Positions 24,123 to 34,829 of a stretch of DNA of 64,000 bases are shown in pieces. The first letter of the stretch is position 1. Every line of letters begins with the position of its first letter. Source of the stretch: Mangifera indica (Eukaryota > Streptophyta > Magnoliopsida > Sapindales > Anacardiaceae); NCBI RefSeq assembly GCF_011075055.1, contig NC_058145.1:1872887-1936886 (forward strand), in the 5' to 3' direction. Under the pieces are notes generated by a model. That model worked only from the letters and a program-made list of their open reading frames with translations. It was not told the DNA's origin and searched no databases. The position numbers and the translations under genes were made by a program.

Positions 24123-24200
24123 TGTCGACAGAATGAAGAAAGGCCTCGCCGCTGTCCAGCGGCCCTCTGCTTGTTCCTTGTAAATTAGAATTTGTGACTC
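24123..24200 (-). other. probable 5'-UTR exon of the ARF-like GTPase gene
   Basis: This GC-rich patch ends on the minus strand in a donor-like CGACA/GTACGT. The downstream acceptor sits 2 nt before the ATG at 23352. The 5' end is an estimate. The intervening ~770-bp leader intron has only short, unrecognisable open frames. Confidence 0.45.
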
Positions 24201-25400
24201 CTAGAAGCTAACGCGGTGTTTTTTTTTTTTTTTTTTTAATCTGATTAGTTTATTTATTATTTATTTTTTAGGTGATCTATTATTCTGCACGAGAGTTGTA
24301 GACTTCGAATTTTGAATTGCCGATTTTGTCCTTGGATTCCACGGCTAGATTCAAGCCAAACTAATTTCATCTCGAATTTATATAAGATTTAAATAAGTTA
24401 AATTTGAATTGAAGTTTCAACTTATCTCAAGTATGAGGGTTTACTTCTACAACATTACTATTTATATATTTAGTGTTACTATTCGTTTCGTGATATTGTT
24501 TATCTCGTTAATATTATTATTTATTAATTCAAGTATAAACTAAATAATTTATATTTGAATCAAACTAGAATTCGGTCTTATTTAAACTCAATTTAACTCA
24601 AAATTATTGGTTTTGCGGTGAGATCAAGAGTGGAAAGTTGCTTCGAGAGTCATGAGTGCAAGGACAGAGCCATATGACACATTGAAGAAGGTATTTGGTC
24701 ATTTTTGTGTAAAGTAGTCAATAAGTCTAAAGTAAAACAAAATCAATAACCCTACCAACAGAGTGTTGAGTGGAAAGATGTACTCGAAGGCCACATTGGC
24801 AATCTAGCTATGTCTAACATCACAAACTAAGGGAAGCCGAACAAGTGAAATAGTTATCTTCATAGTTTCAAAAATCAAATCAGATCGATTGAACAATCAA
24901 TTAGATTATCACCTGCTAGCCAAAAAGGTTCTAGCTTACTTTAAACTTATTTCTAGAGTTACATGAGACTGGATTGGATAGTTTAAATGGTTAATTCGAA
25001 CAAAATATCGAGCTTGACCCATTGATATAAAAAATTATTTATATTAACTTTATTATTGGAATTTCGACTCAAGATCCCATTTATATCATTTTTATGCACT
25101 TATGTAATAAAGCTTATTTTATCTTGATATTAAAATATTTTTATATATTTATAAATAAATTATATAAAATTATTTTAAATATTATTTTTAAAGTGCTAAC
25201 TAATTTGATTATCGGTTGAACTGGACCAATTGAACCGGACTGCCTCTCCAACATATCGACGTCCGATACGGTTTTCAAAACGCTGGCTGTCCCATCTGCA
25301 TGTGATACTAAATCAGACTGAATGCTTGGGTTCAACTTTAAAATCATATTAATACGAGGGCAGAGTTGAAAATAAAAAAAAAAAGTCGGCAAGCAAAATC
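24201..25400. other. intergenic DNA between divergent GTPase and inhibitor-2 genes
   Basis: It is AT-rich. 24340-24600 and 24880-25290 contain dispersed repeats (GAGTTTGAATT/TTCAAGT words, and a CGGTTGAACTGGACCAATTG segment like the one near 9470). No gene is supported. It must hold both promoters. Confidence 0.55.
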
Positions 25401-25469
25401 AAAACAAGGAGCGAACGTGGAAAACGTTTGGAAGAATTTGCAGGCAAGAAGAGCGATTGCGGTCGAAAG
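25400..25469 (+). other. probable 5'-UTR exon of the inhibitor-2 gene
   Basis: A purine-rich, GC-richer segment ends in CGAAAG/GTCAAT. The next exon probably starts at 26603 after TTGATATCAG. The start is estimated. It contains no ATG, which supports a leader role. Confidence 0.4.
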
Positions 25470-26661
25470 GTCAATTTTTTAATTTCTTTAAATTATTTTT
25501 CGAATCCTCCATCTAAGTTTTTCAAATTTCTTCCTTTACTTTTTTGCATGTTCTCTGCAACTCTTGATCTGTTCGTCTTTTGACGATTTTATATATTTTT
25601 TTGGTTAAAAATCGTCATCTAGGTATAGAATATTTTCTTGTGATTTTTGTTTTTTTCTCAGATTTAAGTTGTTATTATAAGTCTTATATGGATGACATTG
25701 ATTTTTTTATTTTTTTTATATATAATTTCTTTAAAACTTCTATGGCTGGATGTTGCGCCATCGTTTGTCATTTGTTCTTCAAACAACTTTTAACTGAAAT
25801 CGTAGTATTGTACGTATGCTTCGGCTGTGGCTCGGGGCACTTAATTTGTGTTGCATTGAATTTTTTTAAGAGCTGGGTTCTTCTTTGTTATTGAGTTGGG
25901 TTGTGTTTGTGAGTTTTTGTTATGATTATATAATACTTGTATTTGAGTTTGGTTTTCTTTAAAATTCTAGAAAATTTATATCTGTATTCAGACATCCAGA
26001 TGCAACCGTTCGTTTTATGTATGGGGATTTGTTTAATAGCTATAACTCTAGTTTGACAATTCTATGCATTGTGTACTATTGAATCTCTTTGTTTTGTGCA
26101 TACCAGGTAGCCTTAATTGTCAAATATTGGTGGGCATTAAGTTATGTATGTCTAAGACTTGTTGATTGAGTGTTGAGAGCTTGATCTTGACAATGGTGGT
26201 TAGACCTGCTGATAAATATACTCCCTTGAAAATAAAGCATTCTTGTCCACATAACATTTTTAAAGGAGTAGTTTCTCCCTTATCTTTACTACAGGATGCC
26301 TTATTGTCATTTATTCCTTTATGTGTGTTTCCTTTTCTATTCTAGACTGTAGATGACTCCTTTGCTATGCTCCTTGTTGTTGTCTAATCTGGCATTCACT
26401 ATATCCTAGTTTTTATAATACACTTTCATTTTGCACTTACCTCTCTCATCTCCGAATCCACAGTTTTAAAGACTGTCCTGATAATGGCTCATGTTAAATT
26501 TGTTGCACTACTATTATCATTTCTATCACAAAGCATTAGGTTTCTTTTTTTTCAGCATATAAACACTAAGAAGTGGTTTTTCTGATGTTTCCTTGATATC
26601 AGGTTAATTAAGTGGCTTCCTGGTGTGCTGTTGGTCTTCAAGGAAATAACCATTTCACAGA

Positions 26662-29089
26662 ATGAAGTAATCTGCTGAAAATTCTATAAATATTATTTTT
26701 TCTTTCTTTGTTCTATGTTCTTCATTTTTAGCTTTCGTTATTTATTTATCTGAGTATCTTACTATTAATAGTTAATATAGTAATGCAATAAGCCTGTCCA
26801 GGATCAACTTACCTTATGTTTTTTACATGTATGTTACTTTGTGGCCTTCCCTGGAAGAAATTACATGGACTAAGAATTAGCATGGTTAGTTGATTTTAGA
26901 CATTAGGAGATTGGTAAAGAGAACTTTGCATTCTTAAGCAACTTAAATTGGTCATTGTTGCTGAAAAATCAAATGGTTTGATTATTTTCTAATTTCTTCT
27001 TCATCAACTTGAATTGGGTGCGTCTTAGCTAATTTTTTGGGGTTGTACTTTTGAAGTTATTTTGGGACTGGAGTGTGGCGCAGATTTTTTGGTGTATGAC
27101 CTTTATTGTTTTTGGTGTCCTTCAGTGATACATTTTTTTATGTTCTAACAGGCCTCCAGTTAAGTTTTTAGTATCTTTATTTCTTTTAATATAATCTTTA
27201 ATGTATTTCATAAATAAATTGTTCAATGTTTTGAAGGTATTTTGGTCCATTTTTAAATTAGATCACTCAATTTCAGTCCTGTGTCCTAGAAAAAAGCTTT
27301 GCAGAAAACAATCCTAATGTCCATAAATGAATCGAGTGAGACTCTCTTCTCTTCCCCTTTTTGACAGGTGCATTTATATTGTAACTTGTACAGCACTGGT
27401 GTTAAACTATACAGTCTTATTTTTAAATGACACCTTATGAGGAAAAGTCAAAAGTATGCAAATAATAGTTATACCCCATCAAGGAACAGCTGCAAGCATT
27501 TTATTTTTTTCCTGTGAAAAGAAGGTTTTAGATACCGTAGGATCTTATATAAAGACTGCTCTGAAATTTCTTTATATTTCTCACTTTACTTTTATTAATG
27601 TTTCTTGGTGAATCAATTAAGCAAACAGTCATATGACTTAATGTGGTTAATATCTGAAGTTTATTGGGTTAACAGGGGTGGTCGTGTGAGATGGGATGAG
27701 GCTAATCTGGGGGAAATTGAAGCGAATAAACCTGTAAGGCAGAAAATTACTGAACCCAAGACACCATATCACCCCAGGATTAATGATGATGGTATGACAG
27801 TTCTGTTTTTATTTATTTATTATTTTATTTTGCAGAAGCCAGTATAATTGTCTGCATTTGTAATATTTAAAAGTGAAGTTTTTTTGTTTACTTATTATTA
27901 CTTGCTAAAATGCATATTGATTGAGAAGGGAGTTGTCACCTATGTTACATTGATAACCTTCCAAAGGTCGGTACGAAAATTAATTGTCATCATACTTGTT
28001 ATTGGGTAATTCCTCTCACTTAATTTCTTTTGTTTTGATGGTTTATTGTTTGGCCGAATTTATTGAATGTCATTATGAAAAGTGGGTGGTACTTGTCACC
28101 AGATATCAAAATTTTGTTTAATATTATAGGTTCTCTACCACCAACACGAGCCAGCTTTGATGAATGTGTTGATTATGTTTCTGATGCAATGGATGCTGAA
28201 GAATTACGGACTGCTTTGAATAATGTTGCTTCTTCTAGTAAACAGACCACTGTCCTGTCTGGTTGGTCATCATCAGAGGATGAGGCAGACCCTATGGAAC
28301 AAGAGGATGAAGGTTTTTACACTTTCATTGTTGCATTTCAAGTTAACCATCTTCTTTAGCTTATTGAACATTGATCTTGATAGCATTAGGTAAATATTTG
28401 GGATGATATCATTACATTTAGTGCTGTCTTGTGTTTTAGTTTGTTTTAGAAGTAAATTCCATGTTCAAGTTATATAAAAATTGGCGGTGAGCTGAGATAG
28501 TTGTTTTAGGGGAGAAATTATATTATTATATACTGCTGGAAAAAAGTAAATTTGGTTAAGTGCCTATACTTATCTGTTTGGTACACATCTAGTGTTCGAC
28601 ATTTATGAATGTTTTTAACAAGCGACTAATAAAGTTATTTTTCGTAAAATTTTCTTTAAAATATAGTTTGTTTGAAAGTTCTGTGATTGGCTTTTAAGTT
28701 GGAATCTGCCATTAAATTTTAAATGGCAATTTGTACAGGCTTTCAAAGTGTGCTTTGTTATTTCAACTGTCCTCGGCAACTTGGTTCAAAAAATTATGCC
28801 TTACAGACTTTTTTTTTCCCCTGCTGTGTTAGATTCTGAAATCAGTAGGAGCTTGAGTTTTAAAGAGCACAGAAAAGCACACTATGATGAATTTCTGAAA
28901 GTAAAAGAACTCCTACGAAATGGTTCTGTGCTTGATGATGAAGACGAGGATGAGGGTGAAAAACAAAATGAGGGAAGATCTGCTTCAACTTCATCATTAA
29001 GTGCCAGTGTGAAGCGTATAGACATTGATGGGGAGACCGCAAATTTGACCCAACAATCTTCAGCACCACCAGCTAACAGAGCTTCTTAG
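26662..29089 (+). CDS. protein phosphatase inhibitor 2 (PP1 regulator)
   Basis: Exons 26662-26666, 27676-27791, 28130-28312 and 28833-29089 join to 186 residues plus stop. The first coding exon is just ATGAA followed by a GTAATC donor, and joining to the next exon gives [21 protein letters not shown] 5'-UTR exon ends at 25469, and the start-codon exon probably begins at 26603. Signatures: the RVRWDE start; [11 protein letters not shown], the region for PP1 contact in inhibitor-2 proteins; an acidic central segment [17 protein letters not shown]; and [18 protein letters not shown], matching the conserved HYxE-type helix that covers the PP1 active site. It acts on type-one protein phosphatase in cytosol and nucleus. 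The tiny first exon is inferred from splice signals and frame only. I recall Arabidopsis inhibitor 2 as At5g52200, next to the GTPase gene. Confidence 0.85.
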
Positions 29090-30980
29090 CCATGTGGTCA
29101 ATGTGAGATGTAAAGCTGACTTTTCTGGCATCTTTCTTTACAATATATCCTTGTGTATGTTAACAAACAATGATGTAAGTGACTCTTGTTTCCTTATATT
29201 TTGCTCGGAAATAGTGTTTTAATGTTATTGCAGGGACGCGGCAAATTCCTCCACCGGACAGTGGCTGCATTCAGCTTCTTACCAAATAAACAAATGTAAT
29301 ATTAAGTTGTTGCTTCTTGATTTCTGATTGCCTAAATGCCAGAAACTTCTGAGTAGAAGGAAAGTCTACAAATGTCCACACAAAACATATCAGTGTGACA
29401 ATGTCGGCTATAGTCTCCCATACATGCAACCGAATAGCTTCAATTTTCTCCAACCCCACAAGCCCACATCCACCCCTGGATGTCCTGGTGGCCGAGCTTA
29501 CCATCATAGCCACCCAAAACGGCTGCGTCTTCTTCAATGGGGTGGCCGTGAAGGCCTAATGCGGAAGGCACTGTGCATGCGCTTTGCCCACGTGGGTCCC
29601 TCTGCCTTTCTCTAAAGTCCTCTGTAGTATGAACCCAAATTACCAAACCAATAACCCATAGGCCATAGCTGAAAATGAAACAGTGTAGTCAATAGCGTTT
29701 GATTCAGAGAAAACAGGGATTAAAAAAAAAAAAGGAAAATTTTGAAATGAAAACGAAGCATTCTACCATACAAGAGTTACAATATAATTATGTGTAACCA
29801 ATTTTAAATATTCAATTGAATATATAAATAATGTGTTATCAAATTATTTGATTATTTGAACTAAGAATAAAATAATATCTAATATATGGTGACATATCAA
29901 GTAAGTTGTCAAATTTGGGTGCACATGGTAACAATAGCATTGCTCATAAAATCAACCTTGTTCAAAATTTTGTTTTGCATATAAACACCTATGCCATGAG
30001 AGAGTCTCATTGGAGTTTGTTGTAATACAACTTTCCGATAGTACTATTACCATATTAGTATGGTGAATTTAAACTGAGTTGACTTAAACTCAAGTTATAG
30101 ACAAGTGATGTTATAGGGCCCTAGGGATGAGAGTGTTCGATTTGATAAGTTCATAAATAATTTGTGTAAATAGATAAAATAATATTATTTTGACCCAATC
30201 AAAATAATGAAACATAATTGTTTGCATTAGTGTTATATGATGTAAGCAATGCAAAATGGTTTTGCGGTGTAAGTCAGAGTCAAAATGATGTCACTTGCTT
30301 TGAGTTAATCAAGCTCAAGCTATTAAACCCATGCAAGTCAAACTCAAGCACCATCCATCATATCAAGCTAAGTTTAAGTTCAAATCCTTCAAAAATCATC
30401 AAGCTTGAATCTAGACTCAAGCTTGACTCCATTTATATCAAATTGAACTCAAATAGATTTAAGTTCAAATTTAATTTGAATTTATTTTATATATGATTGA
30501 AATACATTTATAATTCAATACTCGTGTCATAAAATTATGAATTTTTTTTTTTTTTACCTATGGATTTTAAGAGAGAGAATCGATTTAGTTGATTTATAGG
30601 GTAAAATGGCAACTTTACCTCCCATGACCAATTTGGAGAGAAGGCAATTTGCTTTAGGGGTGTAATAGTCATCATTTCAAAAGATTTCAGCATAGAGTTT
30701 ACTTTTCAATACTTAAGGGTCCACTGTATGATTTTGTCAAACTTCAAGGATACCATTACTCTAAGCCTCTCCTGTCTCAAATTCTTAAGGGTAAGCTTAT
30801 CCAAATTACCCAATAAAGCACAGTCTGAAAATGACCTGGACAAAAAGGTAATTTCAATTCACCAATTTAAAAAAAAATCAAACCTGTAGTCAGCATCTCA
30901 TAAATCTTGGTCAGATTTTTTTGTATTTAAAATTAATATATAATTATTTATCCAAAAAGGAGCATCTATTATTCTGAGAT
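29090..30980. other. intergenic DNA after inhibitor 2
   Basis: 29090-29250 is the likely 3' UTR. 29290-29640 is a GC-rich island (listed separately). 29770-29900 is a family A MITE copy. 30080-30500 is a copy of the dispersed TTCAAG/GAGTTC repeat. 30540-30980 is AT-rich without visible genes. Confidence 0.6.
29290..29640 (-). other. GC-rich island with minus-strand open frames, unassigned
   Basis: GC is markedly higher than the flanks. Two overlapping minus-strand frames (about 29537-29271 and 29646-29440) and one plus-strand frame (29328-29615) cross it. The first encodes a hydrophobic stretch near TIADIVTLICFVWTFVDF that could be membrane-spanning. Its ATG-less start and the overlap with the second frame suggest a broken or spliced gene. 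A perfect CCCACGTGGG palindrome lies near 29588. I recognise no family. Confidence 0.3.
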
Positions 30981-30984
30981 CCCA

Positions 30985-30993
30985 AAAATATCT
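30985..30993 (+). promoter_or_regulatory. evening element
   Basis: Exact AAAATATCT, the CCA1/LHY/RVE binding site of evening-phased plant genes, 1.2 kb upstream of the COR27/28-like ATG. Confidence 0.5.
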
Positions 30994-31031
30994 TCCAGAC
31001 CAGATCTTCAAATTTTGGTTTGTAAGAACTC

Positions 31032-31040
31032 AGATATTTT
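31032..31040 (-). promoter_or_regulatory. evening element, inverted
   Basis: AGATATTTT is the exact reverse complement of AAAATATCT. The site lies 38 bp from the forward element. Confidence 0.5.
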
Positions 31041-31061
31041 CATCTGCTTTATCCAGAATCG

Positions 31062-31077
31062 ATACTCGCGCGAGTAT
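31062..31077. repeat. 16-bp perfect palindrome
   Basis: ATACTCGCGCGAGTAT is self-complementary and contains the only CGCGCG in its neighbourhood. It lies 21 bp after the second evening element. Confidence 0.9.
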
Positions 31078-31186
31078 ACAGTAATATATCTACTCGCTGA
31101 TGGGCGATGTGACAGAAGCGTGCCTACAAATACGATGCAATCAAAAAAGTGTTGTTGGACCATGGATTCCTTCATCCTAATGCGGC

Positions 31187-31192
31187 CACGTG
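31187..31192. promoter_or_regulatory. distal G-box
   Basis: CACGTG in the context GGCCACGTGTAAG, upstream of the AT-rich 31220-31980 stretch. Confidence 0.4.
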
Positions 31193-31219
31193 TAAGGAAG
31201 ACAGGACATTTATTTACTT

Positions 31220-31980
31220 ATATTAAATAAATTTTTTCTTATTATAGTTTAATATTACGTGCTTATTTTAAAAAACCAGAGATTTAATTAGCTAAATGAT
31301 TAACAGTTAATTAAATTTATTATATTATTTAAATATCTAATTAAATACTTAAAATTATTAGTATATAATATCAAAAAAACAAATAAAATAATATTTAGAA
31401 TGATAATTTAAAATTATATTTTATATATTTAAATTTAAAAAATATAACATTTTAAATGTTAAAAATAATATTTTTTTTCCCTTTTCAATCTTTTAAGTTT
31501 TCCTTTTAATTTAATAATATAAATATCCCCACGTTGACATTAAGAATGAATTCAAATTAAATTAGTCTACATTTAAGATTTATATTTGTATTAAATAAGT
31601 TAATTATAAGTTTAAGTTTTAACTCCATTCGAGTTTGACAGCTCACCAACATCGTTATGTCAAAGTTCTTTATATTCAATAATTTTTTTTTTTAAACTCT
31701 CTTTCTTCCCAACATCACAGGTCAAAGTTTTAGTTAATTTGAGTATAAATCCAAATATATAAATTTAAATTTGAATTAAACTCAAATTAACCTTTATTCA
31801 AACACGAATTGGTTATCCTGATTGAAATAGCAAGGGTAAGTTTATTTAGTGGGTTTGTGTGTTATATTCTAAATCAATAAATAGAAACAATTAACTATAC
31901 GTATAATTTTTATGTATAAATAATAACACATTATAATATGATTAAATATTTTTTTTTAATTTTTAATTATATTAATAAAA
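31220..31980. other. AT-rich block splitting the COR27/28-like promoter
   Basis: Almost entirely A/T, with a copy of the dispersed TTCAAG/GAGTTC repeat at 31550-31820. No coding signal. It separates the evening elements and distal G-box from the TATA-proximal promoter, so it may be an insertion. Confidence 0.45.
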
Positions 31981-31991
31981 TATTTCTATTC

Positions 31992-31997
31992 CACGTG
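31992..31997. promoter_or_regulatory. proximal G-box
   Basis: CACGTG within the palindrome CCACGTGG, 145 bp upstream of the TATA box. This is a bZIP/bHLH site (HY5, PIF or ABF class). An ACGTCA bZIP half-site follows at 32047-32052. Confidence 0.55.
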
Positions 31998-32141
31998 GCA
32001 AAGAACACAAGCGAGTATGTCAAAAATGTACCTCACATGAGAAATTACGTCATGTTGTAACAAATCTATAAAGGAAAACCCTAGAATATCATAAATGATA
32101 AAACACCAAACCAGAAATAAAACGAGAAACGCGCTTAAACC

Positions 32142-32149
32142 TATAAATA
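32142..32149 (+). promoter_or_regulatory. TATA box of the COR27/28-like gene
   Basis: TATAAATA lies 52 bp before the ATG at 32202. Confidence 0.65.
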
Positions 32150-32201
32150 ACCCTGCCCCAGCTGTTTTCCGGCAACCGCACGCATCCGTATTCTCGGCGG
32201 T

Positions 32202-33671
32202 ATGGACAAAACGACCGTGCCAAGTGATAGCAGCCATTCTGGGCGGTGGACGAATGAGAAACACGTCAACTTCTTGAACTCAATGGAGGCTTCTTTCGTT
32301 CGCACAATGCTTGAAAATAACACTCATTTTCTCCCCCTCGACCGGTACTTGCCGGACACCTCAGAATCAACCGTAGATTTGAAAACCCATCGGAGAAAAA
32401 AGAAAGCCACAACAGGTAATGCTCACAGTTTCATCTCTCCTCTTCCCAAATGTGTCTGCTTTTAACTTCACAACTCCCATATGAATACATAATCAAATCT
32501 AGATTTTGATCGATCGCCATGAAAGCTCTTCATTTTCAAGCTGTTAACTAATCACTCTTGCCATACTTCAATTTGTCATGCTTAAAAAGCAGCATTCTTT
32601 TCGATCGCAGATGGTAAGACTTGCTGTCCATTTTTAGCATCTAATTAAATATTAATTAACTGTATTATCAAAATTAATACATTATTTAAATATTTAATTA
32701 AATATCTAAAATTGTATATATATAATTATTTTCAAATAAGAGTTATTTGATTAAATGTATATCCAGTTTTATTTATTTAATTAAATATTAAAAAAATGTA
32801 TAATTTTATAATTAATATTATTTTATTATTAATTTAAAATTAATATATTATTTAGATATTCAATTAAATTCTCAAAATTGAATAATCAAATTTTATTTTG
32901 ACATTCATTATATGTTATCTAAATATAAGTAATTTTATCTATGTCAGATAAATAAAATTAGATATTTATATAATATTTTCTAAAAAAATTTGTTTATTTA
33001 AATGTGTATATAGTTTTATTTATTTAATTAAATAATAAAATTAAATAATATTATTAAATTAAATATTATTTTATTATTAATTTGAAGTAGACAAATGATA
33101 ATCTAATCTAGATAGATTCTCACAACTGTATTAATAATTTTATTGGGATTTTAGCTAAATATGGAATGTCAAATCTGCCGTGAGATATTTGTTATCTGCC
33201 ATGAGATATTTGTAAAAGGTGTCTTCACTTTATCGTTCATTTCGGTGTCATCCTAACTTCACTCTACTGTTTACCGTTTTCATTATATTATTATACTTTT
33301 TTTTTATAAGATGTGTTTTGCTTCGTGTCAGTGGACGATAATAAAGTTGGTCCAAGAGCAGCAGGATCGAACAGCAGAAGGAGAAACTCATATCACCCTC
33401 ACACTTCTTCACAGGATCAGGTTGGGATACTGACTAAATAATATTCTGCATTAATTTTTATAATAATATTCATAATAAATTATTTTATTCATAATTTAAA
33501 ATTATTAAGTCATAAAGGTACAGCTGGTTTTATTGAATCTCAGCTACTTAAAAAGATGTGTTTCCTCAGGTAGTCCCACAGCTTGGAAACAGAAGAGATG
33601 ACACAGACCAGAATTGGTCCTCTAATGTACACATGGCGCCTTCAAGCTCAGGAAGATATTTAGGGTTCTGA
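32202..33671 (+). CDS. COR27/COR28-like cold- and clock-regulated protein
   Basis: Exons 32202-32415, 33332-33420 and 33570-33671 join to 134 residues plus stop. Residues 16-33 (WTNEKHVNFLNSMEASFV) match the W-T-(D/N)-E-(K/R)-H...S-M-E-A-S-F-V signature I associate with COR27/COR28-like proteins. The last exon begins VVPQLGNRR and ends in a Ser-rich tail, as in longer relatives. Family knowledge: COR27/28 are small nuclear proteins induced by cold and light under clock control, which act as transcriptional co-regulators in flowering, freezing tolerance and photomorphogenesis. The product is shorter than the relatives I remember; the middle region is mostly absent, or an exon is missed in intron 1 (32416-33331). 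A possible 3-nt microexon (32611-32613) would add one residue. Evening elements and G-boxes upstream support the assignment. Confidence 0.68.
32611..32613 (+). other. candidate 3-nt microexon
   Basis: Within intron 1 of the COR27/28-like gene, TTTTCGATCGCAG/ATG/GTAAGACTT has a perfect acceptor and a strong donor enclosing three bases. Inclusion keeps the frame and changes Val to Asp-Val at the junction. It rests on signal strength alone. Confidence 0.2.
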
Positions 33672-34759
33672 TGATGGATCATGGATGTTCGACTTCTTTG
33701 TTCTTCTGGTTTTGTGTTATGTTAAGTGTGGTTATGGTGCAGTGTATGCTGTAGTTGTATTATGAATTATGAATTGGGTTGTTGTGAATTATGGCCATGA
33801 GAAGATGCGTTTCGAGATATTTTATGCCATTAATTGTTGAAATGAAAGATGATAGAAGAACAGATGATGGGATTGGGACAGGGATGGGGATAATTTTTAT
33901 ATATATAAAGAGTAAATGGATGGGTTGGTGCTGGAGACAGTGACAAAAAAAGATCCGTGACCAAACCTTATCGTTTTTTATAATAAGATAAGAGTTGATA
34001 TATATATATATATAAAGATTAATTATCTTTTCTTGATAAAATTTCATGGATGGGGATCATGCATGCATGTATTTCAGAGGCCAAAAGATTATTTGTCAAT
34101 TTTCAATATAAGTTTGAGTAGTAAAAAAGAAAATTCTGTATATAAAAGAGTATGAGTTTACGTCTTCTTTTATGATATATCAGTGGTTGTAGGATTGATT
34201 ATTAAATCTAGAATTTGTTTTATTCAATATGATTAATTCAGTCTCATAAAAGTGAAAATCCAGTTTAGGTGGGATTCTTTATTTTAAAAAAAAAAAAAAA
34301 GACTACTTCCCACCCAAAGATTGTTGAAATTACAAATTTCTACATTTTAACTTTTAAAAAGTCAAATTTTAGTTTGTTATTTTTTTCTATTAGTAAATTT
34401 TATTATGTGAAAGACTAGAAAAGTTATTCTACATATATTTTTCTATTTTTTTCTTTATATTTTTTAAAATTTTTGGAGATAAACTATAATTTTTAAAAAT
34501 ATTAGGAGTGTTAATAAAACAATTTCAAAGGGTTTTGAAAATTTAAAAAAAGTTTGAGGGTGTTTTTGACATTTTAAAAATGATAATTACACCCTCAAAT
34601 AACTAAATGAAATTTGTTATAAATATAACCAAATAAATGAAAAGAAAAAAGTTTTGAGAGAGATTTATAATAAAACAAGAAATGAAAGCAAAATGAAGTG
34701 AGAGATTGATTTTTCCAGATAAAGAGAGCGTCTCACATTCACTAAATGAAGAGAAGAGT
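33672..34759. other. intergenic DNA after the COR27/28-like gene
   Basis: The first few hundred bases are the probable 3' UTR. 34260-34640 contains TTCCCACCCAAAG..TTGAAA words reminiscent of the Mutator-like family ends at 46291 and 61549, but no complete element was delimited. No gene is supported. Confidence 0.5.

Positions 34760-34802
<43 letters not shown>
34760..34802 (+). repeat. 43-nt homopolymeric G run
   Basis: 43 uninterrupted guanines, preceded by GAGAAGAGT and followed by TGGTGGGGGTGCTGG. Any apparent open frames here are low-complexity polyglycine and not genes. It lies at the edge of the retroelement fragment. Confidence 0.95.
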
Positions 34803-34803
<1 letters not shown>

Positions 34804-34829
34804 GGTGGGGGTGCTGGAGACAAGGCAAA

